Of a stretch of 13,951 nucleotides of DNA, positions 1 to 9,800 are shown one piece after another. The notes below the pieces were generated by a model that searched no databases, was not told the origin of the DNA, and worked only from the letters and a program-made list of their open reading frames with translations. How positions within the stretch are numbered: position 1 is the stretch's first letter; the number at the start of each line of letters is the position of its first letter. Source of the DNA: JBAZKV01 sp964443545 (GTDB taxonomy: Bacteria; Margulisbacteria; WOR-1; JAKLHX01; JBAZKV01); NCBI GenBank assembly GCA_964443545.1, contig CAYUCV010000029.1, positions 1-13,951 on the forward strand. Direction: 5' to 3'. The position numbers and the translations under genes were made by a program.

Positions 1-79
1 GCTCATTAATTGAAAGCAGGTTCATTATAGAGGTAAATATAGCATAATAAGGGGGTGGAAATCAAAAATCAGGAGATGC
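1..79. other. Non-coding flank downstream of the signal peptidase gene
   Basis: This stretch follows the stop codon of the minus-strand peptidase gene. I see no hairpin followed by a T-run on the minus strand, so no intrinsic terminator can be called. A minus-strand ATG at 25-23 opens a frame that runs off the left edge (M N L L S I N E), but no Shine-Dalgarno sequence precedes it, and seven or eight codons cannot support a gene. The minus strand also contains TATAAT at 29-24, without a convincing -35 element at the usual distance. Confidence 0.4.
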
Positions 80-721
80 TTATTGCAGTGTGTGCCCAAA
101 CCTTATGGCATTGCGAATAGGAACTTTTTGATCGGGATCGTTAAAAGGGACTACCTGTCCATAAGAATTATCATCTGGACATTTGCCGAGCACTATGGCA
201 AAAATGTTTTGCAGAGGTAATAAACCCCAGCTTCTGCTGTCAAAGGAGTTTTCTCTGTTATCCCCGACCACAAAACAGCGGCCTTTCGGTATTGTTCCCA
301 CCTCAGTTCTATCCCCGGATATCCCGGCGATGCGCTTAATACTTGCTCCCAGATCCCTTGGGGACCAAAAAGCCACGATGTCTTCCGTCCACGGCAGGTC
401 CGGATCAAGAACTCCCCCCAGATACATCTTTTCCAGGCAAACAACCCTGTCGCTGATCGTTAATGCTGGGGACATGGAATTTCTTATGATGGACCCGACA
501 AAAACCCTGGGAAAAAGGTTGACCGCCAAACGCTGGACAAAGAGCTCTACGGGAGAAAGGTCCTGAAAAACCTTTAGGTGCACCTTTTCGCCGGGATAAA
601 CACTGTCCCTTTCCAGCTGCTCGGCAAATCTGAACACCGGCGTCCTTAGACACTGGGGAAGATGTCTTTCTATCCTGCCTCTTTTGGAATCCAGTATGGA
701 AGCGAATCTGACTCTTGGCAT
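80..721 (-). CDS. lepB: Type I signal peptidase (S26A family), apparently without a membrane anchor
   Basis: Signal peptidase I removes signal peptides from exported proteins at the outer face of the cytoplasmic membrane, using a Ser/Lys dyad. The 213-residue product shows the family boxes in order. NSMSPAL at 81-87 carries the nucleophile Ser82. EDIVAFWSP at 113-121 is the strand box. IKRIAGISGD at 128-137 carries the general base Lys129. GDNRENSFDSRSWG at 153-166 is the C-terminal box. Spacing fits a small catalytic core of the LepB/Sip type. Oddly, the roughly 80 residues before Ser82 contain no clear transmembrane helix. The best stretch, 61-79, is broken by Gln, Arg, Asn and Pro, whereas family members normally have one or two anchors here. 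The ATG at 721 is the first start after an in-frame TAA at 733-731, and no good Shine-Dalgarno sequence precedes it. The gene lies 68 bases after the giant gene on the same strand, so it is probably the last gene of that operon. Family assignment is secure; a dedicated role in processing the neighbours is inference. Confidence 0.92.
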   Translation of the reverse strand: MPRVRFASILDSKRGRIERHLPQCLRTPVFRFAEQLERDSVYPGEKVHLKVFQDLSPVELFVQRLAVNLFPRVFVGSIIRNSMSPALTISDRVVCLEKMYLGGVLDPDLPWTEDIVAFWSPRDLGASIKRIAGISGDRTEVGTIPKGRCFVVGDNRENSFDSRSWGLLPLQNIFAIVLGKCPDDNSYGQVVPFNDPDQKVPIRNAIRFGHTLQ

Positions 722-789
722 TGCTGAAAGTTATATCGAGTTCAAAAAGCGGGGATTTCACAGCGGGCAGTTATTTTCGCAATTCTTTT
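722..789. other. 68-base spacer between giant gene and signal peptidase gene
   Basis: No inverted repeat with a T-run is visible, so transcription probably reads through into the peptidase gene. No ribosome binding site resembling AGGAGG stands before the ATG at 721; the bases just upstream on the minus strand read aactttcagca. Weak AT-rich hexamers exist, but no promoter can be supported. Confidence 0.4.
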
Positions 790-3700
790 CTAACTGCCTC
801 CGCCTTTCCTAAGTTGGGCCAGTTCGGCATTGACCTGTTTTGTGCTTTCATAAAGGAGACCGGAAATAAATCCGCCATTGAGAACCGCATTACTTGTCAG
901 GCCGTTGAGTGCCCTCATATTTGCCACAAAGTCGTCAGAAATATTAACCTGGATTCCTCTTACCACATAAAGAGAAAGCAGATATTTGACACATCCGGAA
1001 ATATAGAGAGCGAATCCATTATTTGTGGTTTTTAGTTCTTCCCAACTGATCTCTGTTTTATTAAGTAAGAGGTCCCTCATAAGCACTGCAAGCGTTGCCC
1101 TTTGAGCTTCTGTAATAACACTCTGTCCTATAAGCCCGTTCAATTTAGCATCAAGAGCTCCTATGAGGGAAACATTGGGCATCAAATAATCTTCCCCCGC
1201 GTTCAGGAAAAGGTGGCTTAACAGTTTCTCAAAATTATCATCACTAATGTCGCCCAGCTTTTGCCTGAAAGCAGATCTGTTCATCGTCCTCAACATAGAG
1301 ATCTTTCCCTGCGGTGAAACTTCTAATCCTCTGTTTAAAAAAGTATCTTTCATAAGTCCCAGTTTTGCAAAATAGCCTCCGTCCCCATAATAGATGTCTT
1401 TGATCTTTTTGATCTCCGCGGAACAATCTGCCGCGTATTTCTTTTTGGCCCTTTCTACATACGCCGGTTTTTTATACGGATTAGCGTTCTGATAAGCAGC
1501 ATAGTCCTCCGCACTTAGATTTCTCCGCAAAAAAGCATCACAGTACTCGACCGCTCCAAGCAGCACTTCTCCGGCCTGACCGCCGGCCCTTGCCGTTTCT
1601 TCCCATGATAAAGAAGGCGACACTTGATATGTTTTCCAGTAATCTCTCGGGTGGCAGGTAATGCCTGGATTGTCTATATAGATCTGCGCAAGATTCCTGG
1701 GAATAACCTCATGCCTGTCTATTCTGTTCATATAGCGCGTGACAAATTCGCTCCCGTATATGTCCGGGAGCAGTTTGGCAAAAGCTTCCCTGTCTCCTCC
1801 CTGGGACTTTGGCAGAAGCAGCCATCTCCAGTTTGGAAGGTTATAATCGAGGAAAGCGATTATGTCCTGGTCCCCGCTAAACCGTGGGGAGTTGCTGTTT
1901 TCTTCATTGCCGAACATTTTGTTCATCTTAACTCTTAAACCCTGCCTTTTATCGGACGTCGCAGCTTTAAAAGCGAAAAGAGAATTCAACTGGGCCATAA
2001 AACCATAATTAGCAATATTTGAATCGGCTCCCGTTGAGTTCCAAAAACCCGGGTCATAATACCGATACCTTCTTTGAAAACAGCCATAGCTAATTTGCCG
2101 AAGTCTTGACTGTCTGTTGGAAAAACCCCTTGTTTCCTGTATTACCTGCCGCGATAGTATATTATTGATCTGTTCTGGGTGCTCCTCAAGCACTTTAAGT
2201 ATGACCTCTCTCAATTCGGTTTCCAATCGGGCCTTTTCCTCCTTTTCCTGTTCTGTCCTTGGCGAGGTAAGTTCAAGAAGCCTTGCTGCTTTTCCTCTAT
2301 TGCCTCCAACACCAAAAAACCAGCCGCCTGTAAGGTGATTGGCCTTGAGCCAGTTGACAAACTCCTCCAGTTTTGGCCCGGCCTCCGGTTGTCTTAGTCT
2401 GTTCTCGAGCCTTCTCAGCACCACGGTCGAGGCCTGTAATCTTAACGTTGCCTGAATGTTGGACTCATCAAGCCCTCTTCTCAAGGTAGGGGCTATCCAG
2501 CCGTTGGCCGCGGCTTTTATCCCAACCCCATTTAGTCTCTCAATCTCCAGTTGGTTCAGCACTTGTATGTTGTCCTTGTTCACATTGTAATAGTGTACTG
2601 TCCCGGCAATCTCTCCTCCGACAAAAGCCGCTCCGGCAACGATGGCACATATACCTCCGGTTGCTATTATTGACCCCCCGGTTATTACACCTCCTGCTCC
2701 AAGACCCGCGGCAGCAGATGCTCCTTCTGCGCCTCCCGTAATAGCGGCAAGCAACAGATGTCCGCCGCCTCCAAGGATAAAGCCCGCGGCTTCTGCCGCA
2801 AGTACTTTCCTTAAGGCATCTCCAGTGTTGTTACCGGGTTCCAGCCCAGCGTTAAATCCATGCAGGGCGGAAAACAGGACCCCCATTCCTAAGCCTATGC
2901 CTCTGCTCCATGCCGCAGACATGGCAGGATTGGCACCAAGCCTTGCCGCCAGGCCCGGGAACAAAAACTTTATCAGAGACATAGAAAGTTTTGGCCCATA
3001 GTGCAGTCCTGCAACGAATAAGAGATTGTTCCTCTGTCTAACCCAGAATTCCTCGTTAATAACAGGTAAATGTCCTTCACCGATCACATTAAGCAATTCC
3101 AAAAGAGCCACATCTCTGCCGATATGCCCCCAGGTGTTCAATTCTCCAAGAACTCTCACCCTATAGTTTGGAGCTTCTGGGACTCCTGGCAAAGCCCTTT
3201 CAGCTCTAACTTCAGCTGTGGCAGGCGCGGATTCGGCAGGCCTTGCGGGCGTACCCGTCCCAGCTTCAGCAGTTGGCCTTGCCGCAGGTTCAGACGCAGG
3301 CCTTGCCGCAGGTTCAGCAGACCCCTGGCCAGCTGGTCTTGCGGCTTCAGCTGTGGCAGGCACGGATTCGGCAGAACTTGCAGGCGCCGCCGTCCTTGGC
3401 GCTTCCGGAGCCAGCCTTGTGACAGGTTCAGACGCAGGTCCTTCCGGTTCAGAAGCTGCGCCTCTGCCAACTTCCTCTACATTCGTAACTCTTACGGCCT
3501 CTTCTGACGGAACACCACTAAAAGGTCTGCGAGCGCCGGGCCTGCCGTTCCTCTCGAACAGGTCGCCGGCTTCACTGGCAACATCGTGAATGCCTTCCGC
3601 ATTTCCTCTTTCTCTCAGGTGTATCTCAACCATTTCATGAAGAAGGTTGCTCTCAAAATTCTGGGAGCTGAATTCCGAAGCCCTTATGTATACATCATAT

Positions 3701-6700
3701 CCGCCCTTGCCGTCCGCTTTCCAGACCATGCCGCCCTCTAGTGATGAAGGCCATTTAGCATCCGGAACCGTCTTGAACCTTATCGCCCGCTCTCCCGAAG
3801 CGGCCGCTTTTGCTCTTGTTTCTTCAGAAAACCACTGTTCCTGCGCAAGATTGTCCAGCGCCGTTTGTATCTTTGCATTGGCGGCGGCGTCAACAGCAGC
3901 CCCGTGCAGGCTAATGATTGCAGCCTGGCCTCTCGAAAGCTTTCCGGACCTTGCGCCTCCTTCCTCCGGAGGAACATCAGCGGCAAGAGGCAGTTCCTCT
4001 GCAGCGGCAAAAGGAGCGTCCGGCAGGCCAAGCACAGGCTGTCCTAAGGCAGGCTGCCCGCCGGCAACAGGAGCCGCCGCTTCCCCGGCTCCCGCGGCAG
4101 CTGCCGCGGGCCTCTGCGCTCTGGCAAGCGCTTCAAGCCTCGGACATTCATACATGACAAATCTTTGCATCATCCTTTGATCAGTATGATTTGAAATGTG
4201 CTCCCTCATCCTCTGAAAAACCCCGAGGAACTCGTTAACTATATTTTGTCTTACAACATCGGGAAGATTTCTTAACCTTTCGATCATGTCAAGGTCCAGC
4301 GCAGGGGAACTTTCCCTCAGTATTCTTACCGCCTCATCCACTGTCATGAACTGGTCCCCGGCAAGATCAACGGCTCTTCTTAGCGCAAGATCAAGTTGAT
4401 ATATGGGTGTTCTGTCAACAAAGCCCCCCGCATTCCTGACGTTGAACATGGATACTACCCCGTATTCCGTCAGGGAAAATCTAAGATCTGACAAATGCAC
4501 GCCCATCCCCTGCCTGATCAGTTCGAGCTGTGCAAGAGAAGGAAGCACGCCTCCGTGCTGGCCCGTCCTGATAGCCTCTCTTACCGCTCTCAATCCCTCG
4601 GGGGTATCAGCCGACATCAGCCTGGTAAGATACTCTCCTCTTATTTCCACCGACTTGCCGTCACTGAACCTTATCCTGTAATTGCGCTCCGCCGCATATT
4701 GGCCGCCGAGAGGATCAACGGCGGCGGGGTCAAAAACCGCAAGATCACTGCCCGAAGATTGTCTTAGCCAGGGATCGCTCATTTGGACCACAAATTCAAA
4801 AGTATTTGTTCTTAAACCTCTTGTTACCGTTCTTAAAACATCTGAGGGGGCGCCCTGGGGTCCGGCCAAGGTAACATGATTTGCTCTGAGCACGCGCCCT
4901 CCCGATATCCGGCTTAAACCCTCTCTTGCAAAAGTATCGACACTATCAAAAAAAGCGTCCAAACCAAGCTGGCGCGGGGACCCCAGAGGTTCATGGAAAA
5001 GTCTTCTTGCGGCGTTCCTCATCCCCTGGCCCAGTCTTTCAAGCGGAGAAAGGTCTCTTAAGCCTCCTTCGATCAAAACTTCCCCGAGTGAAGACTCTGC
5101 TCCATAGATGTCCGTAACGGTCAACTGAGGTCCGGTACTGCCGCCAAAAAGACGCCTAACACCTCTAAATAAATTCCCGAGCGTAAGATCGGCAATATCT
5201 ACGACCCTCGAGCCTACAAGGCTCGCTCTTTCCGGGTTCTGTCCGGTTATCTTTCTCCAAAGATAACTGTTAAGAAAAGGCTCCGTGAGAGGTTCAAATA
5301 TATAGCGCAGCGTTCCTTCGGGAAGCATACGCAGCCCCGCCCTGTTCAACTGGCCGTTCCTTAACAGCTCCACTCCCGCCCTTGAGGCCCTTGCGGAAAC
5401 TCTTATCAGATCTATGACGCTTGTCAGCCCAACGCCAAAAGTGGCCCTTGAGATCTGGGCTGAGCCGATAAGGATGGGAAGCATCGTAAAAAGTCTGGCA
5501 AAAGCTTCCGCGGGGTCCTGGGATTCTCTTGCGGTATCTTTTATCAATCTGAACAGTTCAAGACCAGATTCCCATCTTAGGAAATGCCATACCGTTTTTA
5601 GTGCCTCTATGGAAAATTTCTTGAAACCATCGTAATCACCGTTCAAAAGGCAGTTGACGGCTTTGGAGGAATATTCCGCGAACATTGCCGCTATGTCCAA
5701 AGGAATAAGATAATACCAATCAACAAGCGTATCTAAATAGCCTCTGCCCAGGCTTTTCCCTATATCGTCCAGATCGCTTAACTGCAGCCCGTCCTTCAAA
5801 AATCCGCTTCGGAAAAGGTTTGACACATCATCCCAGGTTTTGGCGGCCAGCGCCGCTCCGGGTATGGAGCCTTTGACAAAATGAGTTACCCTGAAGCTGC
5901 TGTTGCCGTCATCCTTTACAAAGGTCTGAGGATCAAAGCCCTGGTACGGGCAGTCAAATAACTCTATCGGTTGGGCGGGCTGAGGCAGCGTCCCCCTTAT
6001 TGCCAGATAGTCCAGAAGCATTACCGAAAGGACATACCTGCTGTCATAACCTCCTCCCGACATTTTGGACACGCCCTCGTAGTGTTCGGGATTGAACAGT
6101 ACAAGGCTCTGGCCCTTTGCCTTCAGTTCTCCGGCAAACCTTCTCAGCTGTTCAAAATACTGAGGCCACTGCCTGTATCTTAATCCGGGCTCCGTTGGTT
6201 TTGTCAGTTCATCGGCTTTTTCGCCAAGTCCGTATCTATCTATCTGTATAAGCTCATTTTCTGCTAATCCTATAAAAGCAAGTATGTCATCCCCGCTTAC
6301 GGAATTCTGCGCCTTAAAATAATCCCCTGCCGATCCGCTGAGCTGGCCGATAAAATATCTTGCCGGGTCGTGGTACCCGACCACCTGTTTAAGATAAGAC
6401 CCCACAGGCTGGGAATAACCTCCTCTTTGCGAAAGCCTCCTGGTAAAAGCGCTTCCCGCCTGAGACCAAAAGCCCCTTTCGGCAAAAAGGGAATCTATCA
6501 CCTGAGGATATGAGGAAGGCCCTGTTTCGCGCCTGCCGGCTTCGGGCCTTACGCCGGTAAGGGCTCCTCCCACAAGGAATTGAACGGCTGTCCAGATCCC
6601 GCCCGACAGGGCGCTGGGAGTCGCGGCAATGGTCCTTAGCCAGTTAATGTTCTTCCAGTCCTGGTCAAGCCCGTTCAACAGTATCTGAAAGGCAAGTTTT

Positions 6701-6853
6701 GCGCGGGTCACTTCATGATCTTCTCCGACACAAACCTCGAAAGAGTTGAATCCGCCCGATGCCTCAATACCTTCTTCAACTACCTGAACAAGATCGTCCC
6801 ATATAATATGACCGTCAATATCGACAAGCCTTGTTCTGTCGCTGACCCTGAAC
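790..6853 (-). CDS. Giant orphan protein, C-terminal part (continues across the N gap)
   Basis: This is the downstream half of the giant gene and I recognise no whole-protein family. A GTG at 6711 would give 1973 residues, but the frame stays open to the gap edge at 6853 and matches the upstream half once the gap is collapsed (see 6854-6863), so GTG6711 is probably internal. Numbered from 6711, the visible parts are: hydrophobic stretches near 30-53 and 408-435; an Ala/Pro/Gly-rich linker near 857-925; a zincin-like segment with strand YDVYI and helix LLHEMVEIHL (His1025, Glu1026, Glu1029, His1031, and His1042 further on); a Pro/Ala/Glu repeat linker near 1080-1175; a Gly/Ala-rich hydrophobic region near 1250-1376 with glycine-zipper spacing; a charged helical stretch near 1415-1540; and an aromatic-rich then helical C-terminus ending LRKGGGS. 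The frame has no internal stop and the protein pattern is normal throughout. Membrane association or exposure at the surface is inference. Confidence 0.9.
2590..2960 (-). other. Gly/Ala-rich hydrophobic, glycine-zipper-like region of the giant protein
   Basis: About 123 codons hold three hydrophobic segments: GIGLGMGVLFSALHGF, AAGFILGGGGHLLLAAI, and a long one from about 2715 to 2590 that contains VITGGSIIATGGICAIV. Small residues (G, A, S) recur every three or four positions, as in glycine-zipper helices that pack in membranes or form pores. Short polar stretches separate the segments, which fits two to four membrane helices. Membrane insertion is inferred from composition only. Confidence 0.5.
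3186..3470 (-). repeat. Pro/Ala/Glu/Ser-rich repeat linker inside the giant gene
   Basis: About 95 codons made almost only of Pro, Ala, Glu, Ser, Thr, Arg and Gly. Two imperfect 42-base direct repeats lie at 3210-3251 and 3345-3386, differing at 4 positions and encoding APARPAESAPATAE and APASSAESVPATAE. Between them is a 24-base tandem unit (3277-3300, then 3301-3320 partial) encoding PAARP[AT].E steps. A more decayed copy lies near 3424-3450. The region joins the zincin-like domain to the Gly/Ala-rich hydrophobic region and probably acts as an extended, flexible spacer. Copy number may differ between strains. Confidence 0.8.
3595..3930 (-). other. Zincin-like domain with HExxE motif in the giant protein
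   Basis: Domain-scale segment of about 110 codons between the two low-complexity linkers. It contains a strand (YDVYIRASEF), then the helix LLHEMVEIHLRERG, then IHDVASEAGDLFERNG. The order of edge strand followed by a His-Glu helix is the arrangement of zincin metallopeptidases. The usual second histidine of HExxH is replaced by Glu1029, while His1031 and His1042 (numbered from 6711) could supply other ligands. It may be a divergent metallopeptidase, an inactive relative, or a chance resemblance; no catalytic claim is made. Confidence 0.4.
3940..4130 (-). other. Ala/Pro/Gly-rich linker before the zincin-like domain
   Basis: About 64 codons of the giant gene with runs such as PAAAAAGAGEAAAP and repeated GQP.LG steps, then an acidic PPEEGG. 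It separates an ordinary helical region on its N-terminal side from the domain carrying HEMVEIH. This is low-complexity sequence typical of interdomain spacers. The bases are GC-rich, which explains the long antisense open frames on the plus strand here. Confidence 0.65.
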
Positions 6854-6863
6854 NNNNNNNNNN
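6854..6863. other. Assembly gap (10 N) flanked by a duplicated 9-mer, probably a false break in one gene
   Basis: The base run accctgaac stands directly left of the Ns (6845-6853) and directly right of them (6864-6872). This is what a scaffolder leaves when two contig ends overlap but are joined with a minimum-size gap. Collapsing the Ns and one copy removes 19 bases. On the minus strand both edges then read the same codons, TTC AGG GT(C), giving ...RELFRVSDRTRLVDIDGH... with no stop. The full span 11131-790 becomes 10323 bases, exactly 3441 codons. As written, the gap shifts the frame and produces a false stop at 6815. Confidence 0.85.
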
Positions 6864-9800
6864 ACCCTGAACAGTTCTCTAAAATAGCTGCTGTAGTTAT
6901 AGATCCCCGGCAGAGTCCTCAGCCTGTCCCAGAGCTTTTTGTCTATGCTTCCGTCAAATATATACGTGTAGACCTTATTGGCCTCTATTTCCAGGCGGAC
7001 CATCTCTTTTTTGGCTTCCACAAGGCGCTGTTTAAGGTTTTTTATCTCTTTCTTAAGGGCCGAAAAGTCCTCGTTCAAAAAGATCTCTTCTTTTGTGTCA
7101 TACAAAAGATGGGACAACAGCCTCTTTATCTCTTCTTCATTTTTCGGCTTTATCCGTCCTTCCCTGATCTGTTTGCGTATAAGAGCGATTATCTGCCCTT
7201 CCAGCTGTTTTATCCCGCCCCTTAAGGAATCTATGGCCGTCTGGATCTCTTTTAATCGCGAAACGGTCTCATCCGTAAAGAAATGCATCTTCAGCAAAGA
7301 GATGAGCCAGGACTGAGCTCCCATCTGCTGGATCAGGTTCGAGGCATCTATTCCCGCCTCGCGGTTGCCGGAGGAAATGGCATAGAGCAGTGTCGCTCCA
7401 AATCCCTGGCTTGCGTCCCTTTTCTTGACAAGGTCCCTCATGACAAGGCTTGTCTGAAGCCCGTAGGCGATCTTTTTAAGTATGTTTAGAACACTGTAAT
7501 AGAGCTTGGAGAGCTCGGGATCCCCGGAAAAAAGAGCTTCGACCCTTTCTTCGGGAGCAAGCGACAGGATATAAGAACCCTTCTTCTCCATGAGGTCGGC
7601 AAATTTGTTGAGATCATTTATCTCCTTTTCGGAAAGCCCCTGTTTGAACGGCTTCAAAAAACCGCTGACCCTGGCAAGGATCATCCTGCCGAGGTCGTTT
7701 ATCTTTGACCCCCCGCTAAGGGACGATAAAGCCTTGACATCCTCTTCGCTAAGCAGGGTTTGATAACCGGCGCACCACTGTCTGACCTTTATTAACAGGG
7801 ATCTCTCTTCCGCAGTTAAAGCCCCGGTACCGGTCCCGCGGCTTAAGATCGCGGTCAAGTCTTTTTCGGTCAATCTTCTTATCAGGTTTATCTCTTCGTC
7901 GTCGGCAAGCACTCCGTTTATCAGATAATTAGATCCGCCGAACACCCTTGCCGCCGCTCTTATGTGGGCGCCGCACATTTCATTGACGGGAGGATCGACC
8001 TCTTCCCTGCCGTAAGAAGAGACCCCGGCGCTCTGGACCCCGGGCAGCCCCGCAAGCGGATATCCTGTTCCGGAGATCGCCGACACGATCGCGGACAATG
8101 GAGCTTCTTTAGCGTACCGTTCTACAGTGTGGGTCCGCTCATCCGGACGGTAGCCATCCACGGACGGATCAGGCAGAGCCCCCGGTTTTATCCGGACGCC
8201 CTGTCCCGACGGTCCTGCCACCATTTCGTAAGCAACTGGGGAGTTCTTGAAAAATCCCATTTTTTCATAAGCCCGCAGAGCCTCGCCGTCAATTATGATC
8301 CTGTCGACCAGGCGGTTGGAAAAGTCGCTGCCAAAAACAAAGTCGTCATGCTGCCTTCTTATAAGAGAGGTATACCTTTCTGCCGTTTCGGCAGCGGCAG
8401 TCCGGGCTTCAACGTACCGACCCTTGCGGGTTTCATCTGAGTCTATTCCCGCAAAAGCCATTCCCAGGGCCTGTACCACGATCCTCTGAGCAGAATCCTG
8501 CGATACCCCATCGGGGACCATAACAGCAAGGTTTTGCGCCAGGATAACTTCGTCAACCGTCAATCCTGTGCCGGCGATCCTGCCCACAATAGAAGCGGTT
8601 TCGTTAAGCCTTCTGGAATATTCCGGATCAAGGTCCAGGGTCTTAAGGTCATATATGTCCCCGTCCTTGAGCCCGGCGCTTCGGAACAGATCTTCGGTGG
8701 TCCTATTCAGAGGATCGGCAACGGAAAGGTTATATTCTCTCAAAAGAGTTAATTCTTCCTGCGAAATGAACCTTCTGAACTCGATCCCCAGCGCCGCCAG
8801 CTTTAGGATCTCGTCCGGCCCCCTGAATCCGGCCTGCTCAAGTATCCTCGAAGGGTCGCTTTCATCCCTTATCCTGGTATTTTCTTCGTTAAGCTTTGCC
8901 TGTTCCAGGTATTTTTCTACCTCTGCGACCGCGTCTTCCCTGGTGATGCTGCCCCGCGCCACTCCTTCCGCTATAACGCAGAAAAATATGAGTTTCCGCT
9001 GGACCTTTGCCAAAGCCCTCCCGCTGACCGTGTCCTGGTCAAAACCCTTTTCGTCCAGAAGTTTGTCCCTGAGAGCAACAAGTCTTTTCCGCCACTGCAC
9101 TTTCTGGTCCTGGCTAAGGTCCTGTGTCGATCTGGTAAGATTGGCCGGGGATGTGTTCAAGAAAGACATCGCCAGCTCAAGTATCCTTCTGCGGTTGGGC
9201 CCGGTCAGTAAAGCCGATCCCTGGCCGAACACTGAACCAGTGGAAATAAGATATGCCAGTCTTGCCGCTTCTACCTGTTCGTTTATGTCCCGGGGGGTCT
9301 GAGGTTTTACGCCTTCGGAGATCCTTGTGAGAGAATCGCCCGCCATATCGTCAGGCTTCAAAGAACGCCTCTCCTGCAGTGCTTGAGAATTGGGGAAATA
9401 TCCCTCATAAGAAGGATTGTTTCTCAGGTTCCTCAACGCTTCATAGGTATAATTGTCTATCCTTCCGGTAACGGCCGAAAAAGCGGGATTGATCCTGCTT
9501 ATCAGTTTTTGAACGAACATCAGGAACGGGTTTGGCTCCGAAGCCGACTGCACTTCACTGCCATCCTTTAAGGTGTGAACGCTTGAGCACAGCTGCTCGA
9601 TCTCTCTGTTGCCTTTCGAAAGGTATAAGCTTATTGTCAGCCTGCTCCTTCTGCCGCTGTCATCCTTTTCTTCCGAGACATCGATGATAAAGGCCCAAAA
9701 GCCTTTTTCTACCATTGATATCGCATGCTCCGCTTCGGCCCTGCTTAAGGGAGTAAATCCCGAAAGCAGCTCTGTTCTTGTCTCTTTTATTGCGGCGGCA

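Noticed and set aside
24..29. TATAAT on the minus strand as a promoter
   Set aside because: No -35-like hexamer at 16-18 bases and no supported gene downstream within the window.
405..761. An overlapping minus-strand frame in place of, or joined to, the signal peptidase
   Set aside because: Its product has no signal peptidase motifs and no hydrophobic anchor, so a frameshift merging it with the peptidase would not explain the missing membrane helix.
3277..3320. 24-base tandem units as a CRISPR-like array
   Set aside because: Units are contiguous without spacers, in frame with a Pro/Ala-rich coding linker, and vary as coding repeats do.
3610..3645. Calling the giant a standard HExxH metalloprotease
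   Set aside because: The motif is HEMVE, lacking the second His at the usual place; only a zincin-like resemblance is claimed.
3070..4180. Several long plus-strand open frames (for example 3070-3507, 3218-3589, 3647-4180) opposite the giant gene
   Set aside because: They are antisense to GC-rich Ala/Pro linker codons, have low-complexity Arg/Ser/Cys or Ala/Pro products, and overlap a better-supported minus-strand gene.
6709..6711. GTG as the start of a separate 1973-residue gene
   Set aside because: The frame is open upstream to the gap edge, joins the upstream half exactly when the overlap is collapsed, and only a weak GGAG 11 bases away precedes it.
6815..6853. C-terminal tail VQGQRQNKACRY ending at a stop at 6815
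   Set aside because: It exists only because the 10 Ns and the duplicated 9-mer shift the frame; the other frame is open and continues the giant gene.
8568..9302. A 244-codon plus-strand open frame
   Set aside because: It lies wholly antisense to the giant gene, is Ser/Leu-rich as expected for a shadow frame, and has no recognisable motif.
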